19,158 bases of DNA from Verrucomicrobiota bacterium. Lineage in GTDB: Bacteria > Verrucomicrobiota > Verrucomicrobiia > Limisphaerales > JADLHS01. The notes beneath the pieces are model-generated. The model did not search any database. It saw only the letters and a program-made list of their open reading frames with translations, and was not told the origin of the DNA. Below are positions 1 to 6,155 of this stretch, in pieces. Numbering within the stretch: position 1 is the stretch's first letter; each line of letters begins with the position of its first letter. Where the stretch lies: the NCBI GenBank assembly GCA_025360895.1, contig JANYBF010000215.1, positions 1 to 19,158 on the forward strand, read 5' to 3'. The translations under genes were made by a program, and so were the position numbers.

Positions 1-1
1 G

Positions 2-130
2 CCCGCCGTCGGCGTCGGCGCTAAATGCTTCGTTCGCGAATCTGACTTCGTGAAGTTCCTTAACCGTATGAACAACCAGCCAAGCAAAAATGAAAGCACC
101 ACAAATCCCGCTCAAACGTCCCCAGAGTGA
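2..130 (+). CDS. C-terminal end of an excisionase/HTH_17-like DNA-binding protein (5' partial)
   Basis: An open frame enters from the left edge and stops at TGA 128-130, giving 42 residues. It begins PAVGVGAKCFVRESDFVKFL, which fits the second half of the MerR-like HTH_17/excisionase fold: a proline and hydrophobic residue, a G-x-K/R turn, then F-x-R-x-S-D-h-x-x-F-L. In such elements these small proteins act as recombination directionality factors or repressors; which applies here cannot be told. The gene overlaps the start of the next one by 41 bp, suggesting one transcript. Only the C-terminus is present, so the family call rests on a short motif. Confidence 0.5.
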   Translation, partial: PAVGVGAKCFVRESDFVKFLNRMNNQPSKNESTTNPAQTSPE

Positions 131-899
131 ACTCGCAGCAAAACTGGACAGCGCCCAACGCGTTTTTGATGCGGTAGCGACGCAGTTCCGCGCGCCAGTC
201 GTGGCGTGGTCGAGTGGCAAAGACTCGATGGTGTTGCTAGCGCTGGCGCGCCAACGATGGCCGCAGATTCCGGTTGTGTTCTTTCGGCAGCCTCACATGC
301 CGCAAAAGACCAGGTGGGCAAATGAACTGGCTGCCAGTTGGAATTTGAGTGTGTTTGATTGGCCACCGGCACAGACGGGCGTGCGCGAGGGTAACAATCG
401 CCTCGACCTGGTATCGCGTTACTCAGTGGGCACGATGTTGCTAGACGTAAGCCTGAATCTGTACGAGCCGGCAGAAGGTGACTCTTTGTGCGTATTTTTT
501 GATTTGATCGTGAACCGAGTTCGTACGGCAGAGGTCACTCTACCTTGGGATGTGATTTTGCTGGGCAGTAAAGCGAGTGACAAAGACAAGACGGTCTCGC
601 CGACCGGCTTCACCACTGAAATCTCTGTCGGGCCAGCCGGTAGTCCATCAGTAGCCTTTCCGTTACGCGATTGGTCGGACGAAGATGTCTGGAGTTATTC
701 GCGCCAACACGGCGTGCCACAGATTACTGCACGGTATGCCGGCGAGCGGAGCGCAAACTCGGACGATTACCCAGCGTGCTACCGGTGTTTGGTCAATGGT
801 GCGGATGAGGTTGACTGTCCGCGCCTGGGCGTCCGCATAAAGTCTAACGCCGCGCTGGTTACACATTTTGCATGGCCTGGAATTTCCCCTGCCCGCTGA
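90..899 (+). CDS. Phage-type phosphoadenosine phosphosulfate reductase family protein (PP-loop ATP pyrophosphatase)
   Basis: The protein has 269 residues. The PP-loop SGKDS at residues 42-46, after a hydrophobic strand (PVVAW), is the nucleotide-binding signature of the PAPS reductase/adenine nucleotide alpha-hydrolase family. A C-x2-C-x9-C set near the end (C230, C233, C243) could bind a metal or Fe-S cluster. Assimilatory PAPS reductases instead end with an ECGLH-type motif, which I do not see, so sulfate assimilation is not the likely job. Phages and mobile elements often carry relatives of unknown function, and the DndC protein of DNA phosphorothioation has the same fold. The ATG at 90 has no clear Shine-Dalgarno and overlaps the upstream gene, which suggests translational coupling. 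The family call is firm; the substrate is unknown. Confidence 0.85.
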   Translation: MKAPQIPLKRPQSELAAKLDSAQRVFDAVATQFRAPVVAWSSGKDSMVLLALARQRWPQIPVVFFRQPHMPQKTRWANELAASWNLSVFDWPPAQTGVREGNNRLDLVSRYSVGTMLLDVSLNLYEPAEGDSLCVFFDLIVNRVRTAEVTLPWDVILLGSKASDKDKTVSPTGFTTEISVGPAGSPSVAFPLRDWSDEDVWSYSRQHGVPQITARYAGERSANSDDYPACYRCLVNGADEVDCPRLGVRIKSNAALVTHFAWPGISPAR

Positions 900-917
900 A
901 GTTGAGAAACCAAAACT

Positions 918-1142
918 ATGGATGAACGAATAATAAACGCGCGAAGCAAGATTGAAGTTTTCCTCAGCCGGGGCGGCTACATCTGCATTGAGCAGGACAG
1001 CGGATTTGAGCCACCAGAGACGATTGCAGTTCACCGTGACGATTTTCCGCGATTGATTGATTACCTTCAGGCAACGTACCAAGAAGCGCTCGCCTTCGTC
1101 ACCCAAGCTTGCCCGGAAGAAACCAGCCCTCCCAAGCGATGA
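918..1142 (+). CDS. Small hypothetical protein of the element (74 aa)
   Basis: I do not recognise this 74-residue acidic protein. It has an N-terminal helix (DERIINARSKIEVFLSRGG), a short beta segment (YICIEQDSG), and a C-terminal helix rich in aromatic and acidic residues (DDFPRLIDYLQATYQEA). The start ATG lies 18 bp after the PAPS-reductase-like stop. Its TGA (1140-1142) overlaps the ATG of the primase gene (1139-1141) in an ATGA arrangement, which supports it being translated and in the same operon. It could be a small accessory or regulatory protein of the replication module, but that rests only on position. Confidence 0.7.
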   Translation: MDERIINARSKIEVFLSRGGYICIEQDSGFEPPETIAVHRDDFPRLIDYLQATYQEALAFVTQACPEETSPPKR

Positions 1143-3649
1143 CTCCAACAACTGACTTGCTTGGCCAAGCCAAGCAACGCCTGCCATTGCCCGCGCTCAT
1201 GTCGCAATGCGGCCACGGCGACCGCGCCAAAAAGTCCGCGCGTTGCATGTTTCATGAGGATTCATCTAACTCATTTTCTTCCTATCAACGAGAAGATGGA
1301 ACTTGGGCTTGGAAATGTCACGCTGGCTGCGGAGGCGGCGATGAAGCCGACTGGCTCGGAAAACTGCGCGGCCTTTCCAACGCCGACGCCTGCCGCGAAT
1401 ACATCAATCTCGTTGGCGTAACCGTACCGCAGCGGCAGAATGCAAACGGCAGTTCACAATCGTTGGACTGGCCGCAATGCGTCCGCGACTTCACACCCGC
1501 CCGCGCTGCGCAGTTCGCCAAGTGGCGCGCACTGACACCGGAATTTGTCACGGTCCTACAAACGTTTGGACTGATTGGCTTTTTCCGAAACGGGATCGCG
1601 TTCCCGGTCTATGACGCAAACGGCGCTATTGTTCGCGCCCATGTCCGCGCAGTGAAGCGTCAACCGGACGGTAGCGAAAAAGCGCATTGGTTCTACACGC
1701 CAAGCGGCCCGGGACTGCCGCTTATCATCGGCGAGGCTCACTCAGCCAGGACCGTTTGGGCTTTCGAGTCGCAATTCGATATGCTCGCCGCGCTCGATCT
1801 CGCCGGCTGGCACCAGTCGCCCGATGGTTTACCAGGCATTGCGGCCATTGCCACCCGAGGCGCGGAGAACGGCAGACGGCTCGCCGGTTTGTTCCCGCCA
1901 GACGCTGCGCTGGTTTTGTTCCCGCAAAACGACGCGCCGCGACTCGATCGGGACGAAACACCCGCCCAGAAGTGGACCCGCGAAGCGGCCGAGTACGGCG
2001 GCTGCAAAACTGTTCACCTCGTTCAAACACCCGGCGACTTCAAAGATTTGAATGACGCCCTCCGCGCCGGCCTGACGCCCGAAGAATTCCAAGCCGCGCT
2101 TGTCGCCGCGCAACTTTTCACGCCCCCGCCCGATCTTCAAGCCGCCCCACCGCGAAATGTTTCAAAGCCCATCATCACGTGGCCGCCGGAAGAAGAAGGC
2201 GACGACGCCCGGGCGAAACCGTTCCCCATCGAATCACTGCCTCCGGCATTGGCTGTCATCGTGGCTGCCGTCGCGCGGTGTGAACGGGTCCCGGTCGCAT
2301 TGCCCGCGGTCTGCGCCCTGGGTGTCGCCAGCGCCGCGATTGGGGCGGGTCTCGAAATTGTGTCCGGAGCCGACCGTGTTACGCGGGCCAACCTCTTTTT
2401 GCTGGCGTCCGCCGAAAGCGGCAGCGGCAAGAGCCAGGTCTTTAGCCGCATCGCGAATTCGATCGTCGACCACCAGCACAAGCTCCACGAAACCTTTCGG
2501 CAAACGACCGCACCTAGGCTCGCCAGTGAAATTGCCGTGCTCAATCGCGAAGTCGCCAACCTCGAAAAAAAAGCCGCCAAGTCCAGCGACGACGACGACC
2601 GCAAACGAATGTTGGGCGAACTGGAATACAAGAACGCCCGACTCGCAGAAAAGAACCAGGAGAACGCACCGCCTTGCATCACCTGTGGCGACGTGACGAG
2701 CGAAAAGCTGGCGGTCCTGTTGGCAATGAATCGGGAAACCCTTTTCAGCGCCAGCCCGGAAGCCCGGCAGATCGTGGACATCGTTTGCGGTCGTTACAAC
2801 GCGACCAAGAGCACCGACGAAGCGATTTACCTGAGCGGCTTCTCCGGCGATTTTCTGCGCGTGGATCGTCTCGGTCGTGAACCGGTCACACTCCGCAAGC
2901 CGTGTCTCTCGGTTCTCTGGCTTGTTCAACCCGACGCAATGGCCCGGCTGTTTGGAACCGATACGCTGGCACAGTCCGGTTTTCTGCCACGCTTCCTGCC
3001 CTGCCACACACAAGCGACGACCCAGAAAATCCTCGATGGCGAAGCCCAAGCTGTCAGTGAAGCCGTCAATGCTCAGTGGGCCGGCCTGGTCTCCGACTTG
3101 CTCGCCACTTACCACGCCGCCGCCAAGCCGTTTCGCGTCGAGGCGTCGCCCGAAGCCAAACGATTACTGGACGATTTTTTTAACTCGGTCGTGGACCGGC
3201 GCGCGATCGAGCTCGCCGACGTGGGGCAGTTCGCCAGTCGCTACGGCGAACAGGCTTGGCGTGTTGCGCTAGTGCTCCACGCCGCGCTCCATGGCCCGGA
3301 TGCCCATAACCACCGTCTCGACGCCGAAACCGCGCAGAGCGCCATTGCGGTCGTTCAGTGGTTCGTGGACCAACAATTGAATGTGCTCGCCCGAGGCCGT
3401 CACCAGGCAGCCGAAAAGCTGGACGAAGCGGTCATCGATCTGTTCGACAAGTGGAAATCCAAAGGCCGCGACTACATTGACGCCCGCGACGTACAACAAG
3501 CGCACATCGTAGCCAGCGCACCGGCGGCTCGCGCGCTCCTGGAACAAATGAAGGACGCCGGCATTTTGACGCCAGAAGAAATCAAGCCGCAAGGCGGTGG
3601 CTGGTCCAGGCGTGTCTATCGCCGGATGAGAAATCCAATCCCAGAATAA
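1139..3649 (+). CDS. Primase-helicase with CHC2-type zinc finger and DUF3987 domain
   Basis: The protein has 836 residues. An N-terminal zinc-binding module has C36-x2-H39, C60 and C64, with the CHC2 primase context C-x-F-H-x-D-x-S-x-S-F (C24 and H26 are nearby). A Toprim-like middle region follows (about residues 195-330), including the stretch around FESQFDMLAALDLAG. From about residue 360 it is DUF3987, with a Walker A motif at 425-432 (AESGSGKS) and a charged coiled-coil insert at about 445-515. The C-terminus (about 765-836) looks like a winged helix. Such proteins start replication in satellites, plasmids and prophages. I chose ATG 1139 over an in-frame ATG at 1109 because it gives an ATGA overlap with the upstream stop and starts right before the zinc finger. 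Confidence 0.85.
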   Translation: MTPTTDLLGQAKQRLPLPALMSQCGHGDRAKKSARCMFHEDSSNSFSSYQREDGTWAWKCHAGCGGGDEADWLGKLRGLSNADACREYINLVGVTVPQRQNANGSSQSLDWPQCVRDFTPARAAQFAKWRALTPEFVTVLQTFGLIGFFRNGIAFPVYDANGAIVRAHVRAVKRQPDGSEKAHWFYTPSGPGLPLIIGEAHSARTVWAFESQFDMLAALDLAGWHQSPDGLPGIAAIATRGAENGRRLAGLFPPDAALVLFPQNDAPRLDRDETPAQKWTREAAEYGGCKTVHLVQTPGDFKDLNDALRAGLTPEEFQAALVAAQLFTPPPDLQAAPPRNVSKPIITWPPEEEGDDARAKPFPIESLPPALAVIVAAVARCERVPVALPAVCALGVASAAIGAGLEIVSGADRVTRANLFLLASAESGSGKSQVFSRIANSIVDHQHKLHETFRQTTAPRLASEIAVLNREVANLEKKAAKSSDDDDRKRMLGELEYKNARLAEKNQENAPPCITCGDVTSEKLAVLLAMNRETLFSASPEARQIVDIVCGRYNATKSTDEAIYLSGFSGDFLRVDRLGREPVTLRKPCLSVLWLVQPDAMARLFGTDTLAQSGFLPRFLPCHTQATTQKILDGEAQAVSEAVNAQWAGLVSDLLATYHAAAKPFRVEASPEAKRLLDDFFNSVVDRRAIELADVGQFASRYGEQAWRVALVLHAALHGPDAHNHRLDAETAQSAIAVVQWFVDQQLNVLARGRHQAAEKLDEAVIDLFDKWKSKGRDYIDARDVQQAHIVASAPAARALLEQMKDAGILTPEEIKPQGGGWSRRVYRRMRNPIPE

Positions 3650-3659
3650 AAACGCCTGG

Positions 3660-3693
3660 TGTGGGATGATCCCACAACAGTCCAAACGTTTGG
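3660..3693. other. Short hairpin and 12-bp palindrome after the primase gene
   Basis: Ten bases after the primase stop there is a perfect 7-bp stem with a 3-nt loop (TGTGGGA, tga, TCCCACA; 3660-3676). A perfect 12-bp palindrome CCAAACGTTTGG follows at 3682-3693. There is no T-tract, so this is not a canonical intrinsic terminator. The palindrome is part of a 15-bp sequence that also occurs inverted inside the primase gene and nearly intact at 4709-4722. It may be a protein-binding site or a weak transcription end. Confidence 0.35.
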
Positions 3694-3737
3694 AAGTAGT
3701 GGCGGAAACTAGCCATCATTGCGCAAAGGTTCGGGGT

Positions 3738-3935
3738 CGAGTGTAGCGAGTGTAGCGAGTGTAGCGCCTGCCGTTGTCGAAAATGCCTTTTTGCTACGAG
3801 GTAAAAGCGGGAAGTTTGCCCCATGCCTGCTACACTCGCTACACTCGCTACGCTCGCCATCTACTGGGCCGTTTTTTCTGCCACCAAATGAGTTCAAATG
3901 GCTTCTTACCGAGATTTCTACACTCGCTACACTCG
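3738..3935. repeat. 9-bp tandem repeat cluster (CGAGTGTAG) in direct and inverted blocks
   Basis: Three perfect tandem copies of CGAGTGTAG lie at 3738-3764. A second block, 3830-3856, has three copies of the reverse complement CTACACTCG, the last with one change. A third block at 3918-3935 has two perfect inverted copies. The block starts are 92 and 88 bp apart, and the first two blocks could pair into a long hairpin with a loop of about 65 nt. The region follows the primase-helicase gene and lies in a stretch of about 590 bp (3650-4242) without a convincing gene. Iteron-like arrays next to a replication gene suggest an element origin or a site bound by the initiator, which is inference. Confidence 0.6.
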
Positions 3936-4242
3936 TTCCACTGGGTCAATGGCGAGCGTTGCAAGTGTTGACGTGTGTAGCATTGACTGAAAGCAGCCGC
4001 AATTCGCTTGCGGGCGGGCTTCCGCGCTCTTGTCGGCTTGCCACAGGGTTCAGGTAAGCGGAGTCCAGGAAGGCTTTGAAACGTCAAAGGGGCGTGGCGC
4101 GTGCGACGATTTGAAACCTTTTTCGGCGCACGATCTGCCCCGGAAGCAAACGGCAAAAATGCGGAGACGGCGCTGCCACTCCCGATTGTAAACAAGCCCA
4201 AAAAGCATTGACGCGGCGTGCTGGATCGGGCAGACCAAGGCC

Positions 4243-4710
4243 ATGAAATCGCTGTCCCTGCTTCTGTTGTTGATGTTGGTCGGCTGCGCGCTGATGCCCA
4301 CGAGCGACTTCTATCCATACGTGGGCAAGCAGAAGGAGTGGCCTGTCGCTGATGGTGGACTCATGCTTACCGTAGATGGCATCCAAATCTTTCACGGGCG
4401 AAGTTTTCCTTCGCAGGGTTATGAAGTGATTGGGAAGCTGGTCACAAGCAATGGTAACGACAAACATTATGCAGGTGAAGCCAAGAAACACGGTGCTGAT
4501 GCGGTTATCATTACTGCGGCCAACCTGGTGGACTTAGGCACGGTCACCACGCATGGCAGCAGTTTCACCCATGGCACGGCGGAAGCCACGGCTCTTTCGC
4601 CTGGCTACGCGACCGGGTCCGGTTTCAGCACTACTGTGGCTACACCCTCTTACACGACTCGCCGTACGGCGACCATTACGGCCGCTTGGCTGGTGAAATA
4701 CACAAAATAG
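4243..4710 (+). CDS. Small predicted lipoprotein (155 aa) of unknown function
   Basis: The N-terminus is a lipoprotein signal peptide: a Lys, a Leu-rich core and a lipobox LVGC with the lipidated Cys at residue 15. The mature part has a recognisable segment near residues 65-100 (GYEVIGKLVTS, then EAKKHGADAVIIT). This resembles the core of several small envelope lipoproteins in which Gly-Ala-Asp-Ala-Val ends a beta-alpha unit. The last 45 residues are rich in Ser, Thr, Gly and Ala and are probably low in structure. A short AAGG lies 4 bp before the ATG. It sits inside the element as possible cargo such as an envelope or superinfection factor, but no function can be assigned. Confidence 0.65.
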   Translation: MKSLSLLLLLMLVGCALMPTSDFYPYVGKQKEWPVADGGLMLTVDGIQIFHGRSFPSQGYEVIGKLVTSNGNDKHYAGEAKKHGADAVIITAANLVDLGTVTTHGSSFTHGTAEATALSPGYATGSGFSTTVATPSYTTRRTATITAAWLVKYTK

Positions 4711-4723
4711 TCCAAACGCTTGA

Positions 4724-4903
4724 CTACCCGCCGGTCCGTTTCATCTTAGATTGATCCTCTACTTTCGCCGTCTGAAACGCCGCCAAGGCGGTCGCATGCA
4801 CCAGGTCAGTCAATGCGTGTTCACTCAGGCCGAGTGCAACGGCGGGCAACGATGGGCTGAGAGCGTAAACCTCTAAAGCCAAAATTTCCGAAGGCGAACT
4901 CAA
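4724..4903 (-). CDS. Probable small protein (59 aa) with TTG start
   Basis: This minus-strand frame begins at TTG 4903 and stops at TAG 4724-4726. The product is almost entirely helix-forming (for example SEILALEVYALSPSLPAVAL and later EHALTDLVHATALAAFQTAK) with a basic C-terminus, and reads like a real small globular protein. A G-rich run with GGGGAG ends 9 nt before the TTG and would serve as a Shine-Dalgarno, which is rare in this window. It is convergent with the lipoprotein gene, 13 bp away. I do not recognise the family. The main doubts are the non-ATG start and the short length. Confidence 0.42.
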   Translation of the reverse strand: MSSPSEILALEVYALSPSLPAVALGLSEHALTDLVHATALAAFQTAKVEDQSKMKRTGG

Positions 4904-4959
4904 ACGCGATTACTCCCCCCCCGGGTAGCGTGACTTGCATCCCCCCCTCCCCTCCTGTG

Positions 4960-5045
4960 CCGACACACCACGACACAAAACAGGAACGAAAGTAATCCTG
5001 ACACAGTCACGACACACCGATGCAGGTCCGACACAACACGACACG
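4960..5045. repeat. GACACA direct-repeat array beside the attachment site (candidate arm-type/Xis sites)
   Basis: Six copies of the heptamer (C/T)GACAC(A/G) start at 4961, 4971, 4999, 5010, 5029 and 5039, all in the same orientation and grouped as three pairs. Within a pair the starts are 10 or 11 bp apart, about one helical turn. The pairs read roughly CGACACAnnACGACACA. The array lies in a noncoding stretch (4904-5160) some 120-200 bp on the element side of the tRNA fragment. Tyrosine recombinases and their excisionases bind such short phased repeats flanking the core site, so this is a candidate integrase or Xis arm. The repeats are seen directly; the role is inferred. Confidence 0.55.
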
Positions 5046-5166
5046 CCATTTCCTGTCACTCTCTGCCGCTAGATGCAAATAAATCCTTGATTTTACATGC
5101 TAGCACTGCATTCTCTCGTTGCAATGAATGACACAAACCTTGCAACAAGCGGCAGCGCCGGAGGCG

Positions 5167-5211
5167 TTGTCACCCCTCGAAACGCAGGTTCGAATCCTGC
5201 AGCGCCCACCA
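5167..5211 (+). other. 3' half of a tRNA gene, without its 5' half: candidate att site
   Basis: From 5184 the sequence matches a tRNA 3' end: T-stem GCAGG, T-loop TTCGAAT, T-stem CCTGC, a 7-nt acceptor strand AGCGCCC, discriminator A and encoded CCA ending at 5211. With standard spacing upstream, TTGTCAC at 5167-5173 would be the anticodon loop (anticodon GUC, Asp) and CCCTC the 3' anticodon stem. The bases before it do not pair with that stem. No GGGCGCT acceptor strand or D-arm lies at the right distance, so this is not a complete gene. About 45 bp of tRNA 3' end is the usual core of integration sites. The Asp assignment is tentative because discriminator A is unusual for bacterial tRNA-Asp. 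Confidence 0.7.
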
Positions 5212-5230
5212 TTTTTCTCCGAGAAAAACG
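5212..5230 (+). terminator. Small hairpin after the tRNA fragment
   Basis: Directly after the CCA is a 7-bp stem, TTTTTCT with AGAAAAA, around a 3-nt CCG loop. It could be what remains of the tRNA terminator or a crossover-proximal inverted repeat. It is A/T-rich and weak, and no T-tract follows it on the plus strand. Confidence 0.25.
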
Positions 5231-5352
5231 GCCCGTCTAGAAAATTCACTCGAAGTTTGACCGGCCTGATGCCCGTACCGTCAGCAATTTGCTCGTGGCG
5301 GGTGAACCATACCCGGGAGCAACTCCCCCGAAGGTTTGAAGTCCACGGGCGG

Positions 5353-5985
5353 TCAGCGCCGGCCCCGCGGTCGCCGGGGAGGTTTGGTGGCTTGTCCAAC
5401 GGTGACGCCTTTGACGTGCAGCATGGCCTGGGCGACTTCACGCAATTGGGCGTCGGGGACTTTCGGCGGGAGGATTTGCGCGAAACGGCCTTCCATTTTT
5501 TCCAAGCCCGGCATGTCGCTTTCGCCAAAGTCGAAGAATTTCCCATTGTCGCTGCGGATGATGGGCAGGAATTTTTGTTTGTGCCCGTTGCGCGATTCGC
5601 CCATGAGCACCACCACTTCGCGCCGGTCGAACGCCTCGGACGGCCGTTCGGTCATGTCCAGCGTCTCGCCGGGCGCAGCGGATTTGATCCAGGATTCGAG
5701 CGTCATCACGATGGCGGTCGCGGCGTGGGCGATGCAAATCAGGCGCGCAGTCGTGGCGAAGTCATCCTTGGCGACTTCGTCGGCCAGATTGTTTGGGATG
5801 TACAGGACCGGGCCTTCCGCGCCGATCAGGAACAACGTCGGCGGCACCCGCCCGAAGTTGCGCATGGAATGATTCGCGTAATGCTCGGCCTGCGCGAGCA
5901 GGTCGTCGAGCGTTTGCAGTTGGCGGGGGATGGGCACCGGCGACAGGGTGCGGCAAGCGCCCTCCGGTTGCAAAATGTTCCGCAC
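5353..5985 (-). CDS. Conserved-looking hypothetical protein (210 aa)
   Basis: I do not recognise a named family. The protein is well mixed in composition and looks real: a helical start (LDDLLAQAEHYANHSMRNFG), a strand-rich part around PTLFLIGAEGPVLYIPNNLAD, a hydrophobic helix (FATTARLICIAHAATAIVMT), then EVVVLMGESRNGHKQKFLPI, and a basic Pro/Arg-rich tail. The stretch from VPPTLFLIG to KQKFLP reads like a soluble cytoplasmic protein; no signal peptide or clear membrane span is seen. The start is GTG at 5985, the first possible start after an upstream stop; the internal Met of MRNFGRVPP is an alternative. The gene points toward the att fragment, 141 bp away, so it is the first gene on the chromosomal side or late cargo if the boundary is misplaced. 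Confidence 0.65.
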   Translation of the reverse strand: MRNILQPEGACRTLSPVPIPRQLQTLDDLLAQAEHYANHSMRNFGRVPPTLFLIGAEGPVLYIPNNLADEVAKDDFATTARLICIAHAATAIVMTLESWIKSAAPGETLDMTERPSEAFDRREVVVLMGESRNGHKQKFLPIIRSDNGKFFDFGESDMPGLEKMEGRFAQILPPKVPDAQLREVAQAMLHVKGVTVGQATKPPRRPRGRR

Positions 5986-6155
5986 GGGCGGAGCCGGACC
6001 CTCCGTTAGAAGTTACACCTTCAGGCAACCTGAGCGGATTGCCACCCGGCCGCGTAAACGCAGAACTCCCAACGCCAAGCTCGTTCGTTGCGCAGGCGGT
6101 ACCGTTGCGAACAGTTGCGCTTGCAATACCAGCCGGTTGAAAGTTCAATTTGTGC

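Larger units (their letters stand above)
1..5211. mobile_element. Right part of a putative tRNA-integrated mobile element
   Basis: The stretch holds genes typical of integrative elements or phage satellites: an excisionase-like HTH end, a phage-type PAPS-reductase-like enzyme and a CHC2/DUF3987 primase-helicase, followed by short repeats. It ends at a tRNA 3' half that lacks its 5' half. When a tyrosine recombinase integrates into a tRNA gene, the displaced 3' half marks the far end, with the element on its 5' side, which is the arrangement here. Genes to the right are ordinary metabolic genes. No integrase, capsid or terminase gene is visible, so the element type (satellite, ICE remnant or prophage) is undetermined. 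The left limit is outside the window. The boundary is inferred and was not confirmed by comparing an empty site. Confidence 0.6.

Noticed and set aside
3738..3935. CRISPR array
   Set aside because: The units are 9 bp, abut directly without spacers, and switch orientation.
3719..4057. 112-codon open frame reading SVASVASVAP and LLHSLHSLRS
   Set aside because: The repeated peptide is just the 9-bp repeats translated, the rest has no protein-like pattern, and the opposite strand is equally open. I treat the region as noncoding repeats.
5135..5211. Complete tRNA gene ending at 5211
   Set aside because: No 5' acceptor strand pairing with AGCGCCC, no D-arm, and no proper 5' anticodon stem at the right distance; only the 3' half is present.
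5128..6009. 293-codon plus-strand frame across the tRNA fragment
   Set aside because: It runs through the tRNA 3' half and is antisense to the better 210-residue minus-strand gene, and its product is Arg/Gly-rich shadow sequence.
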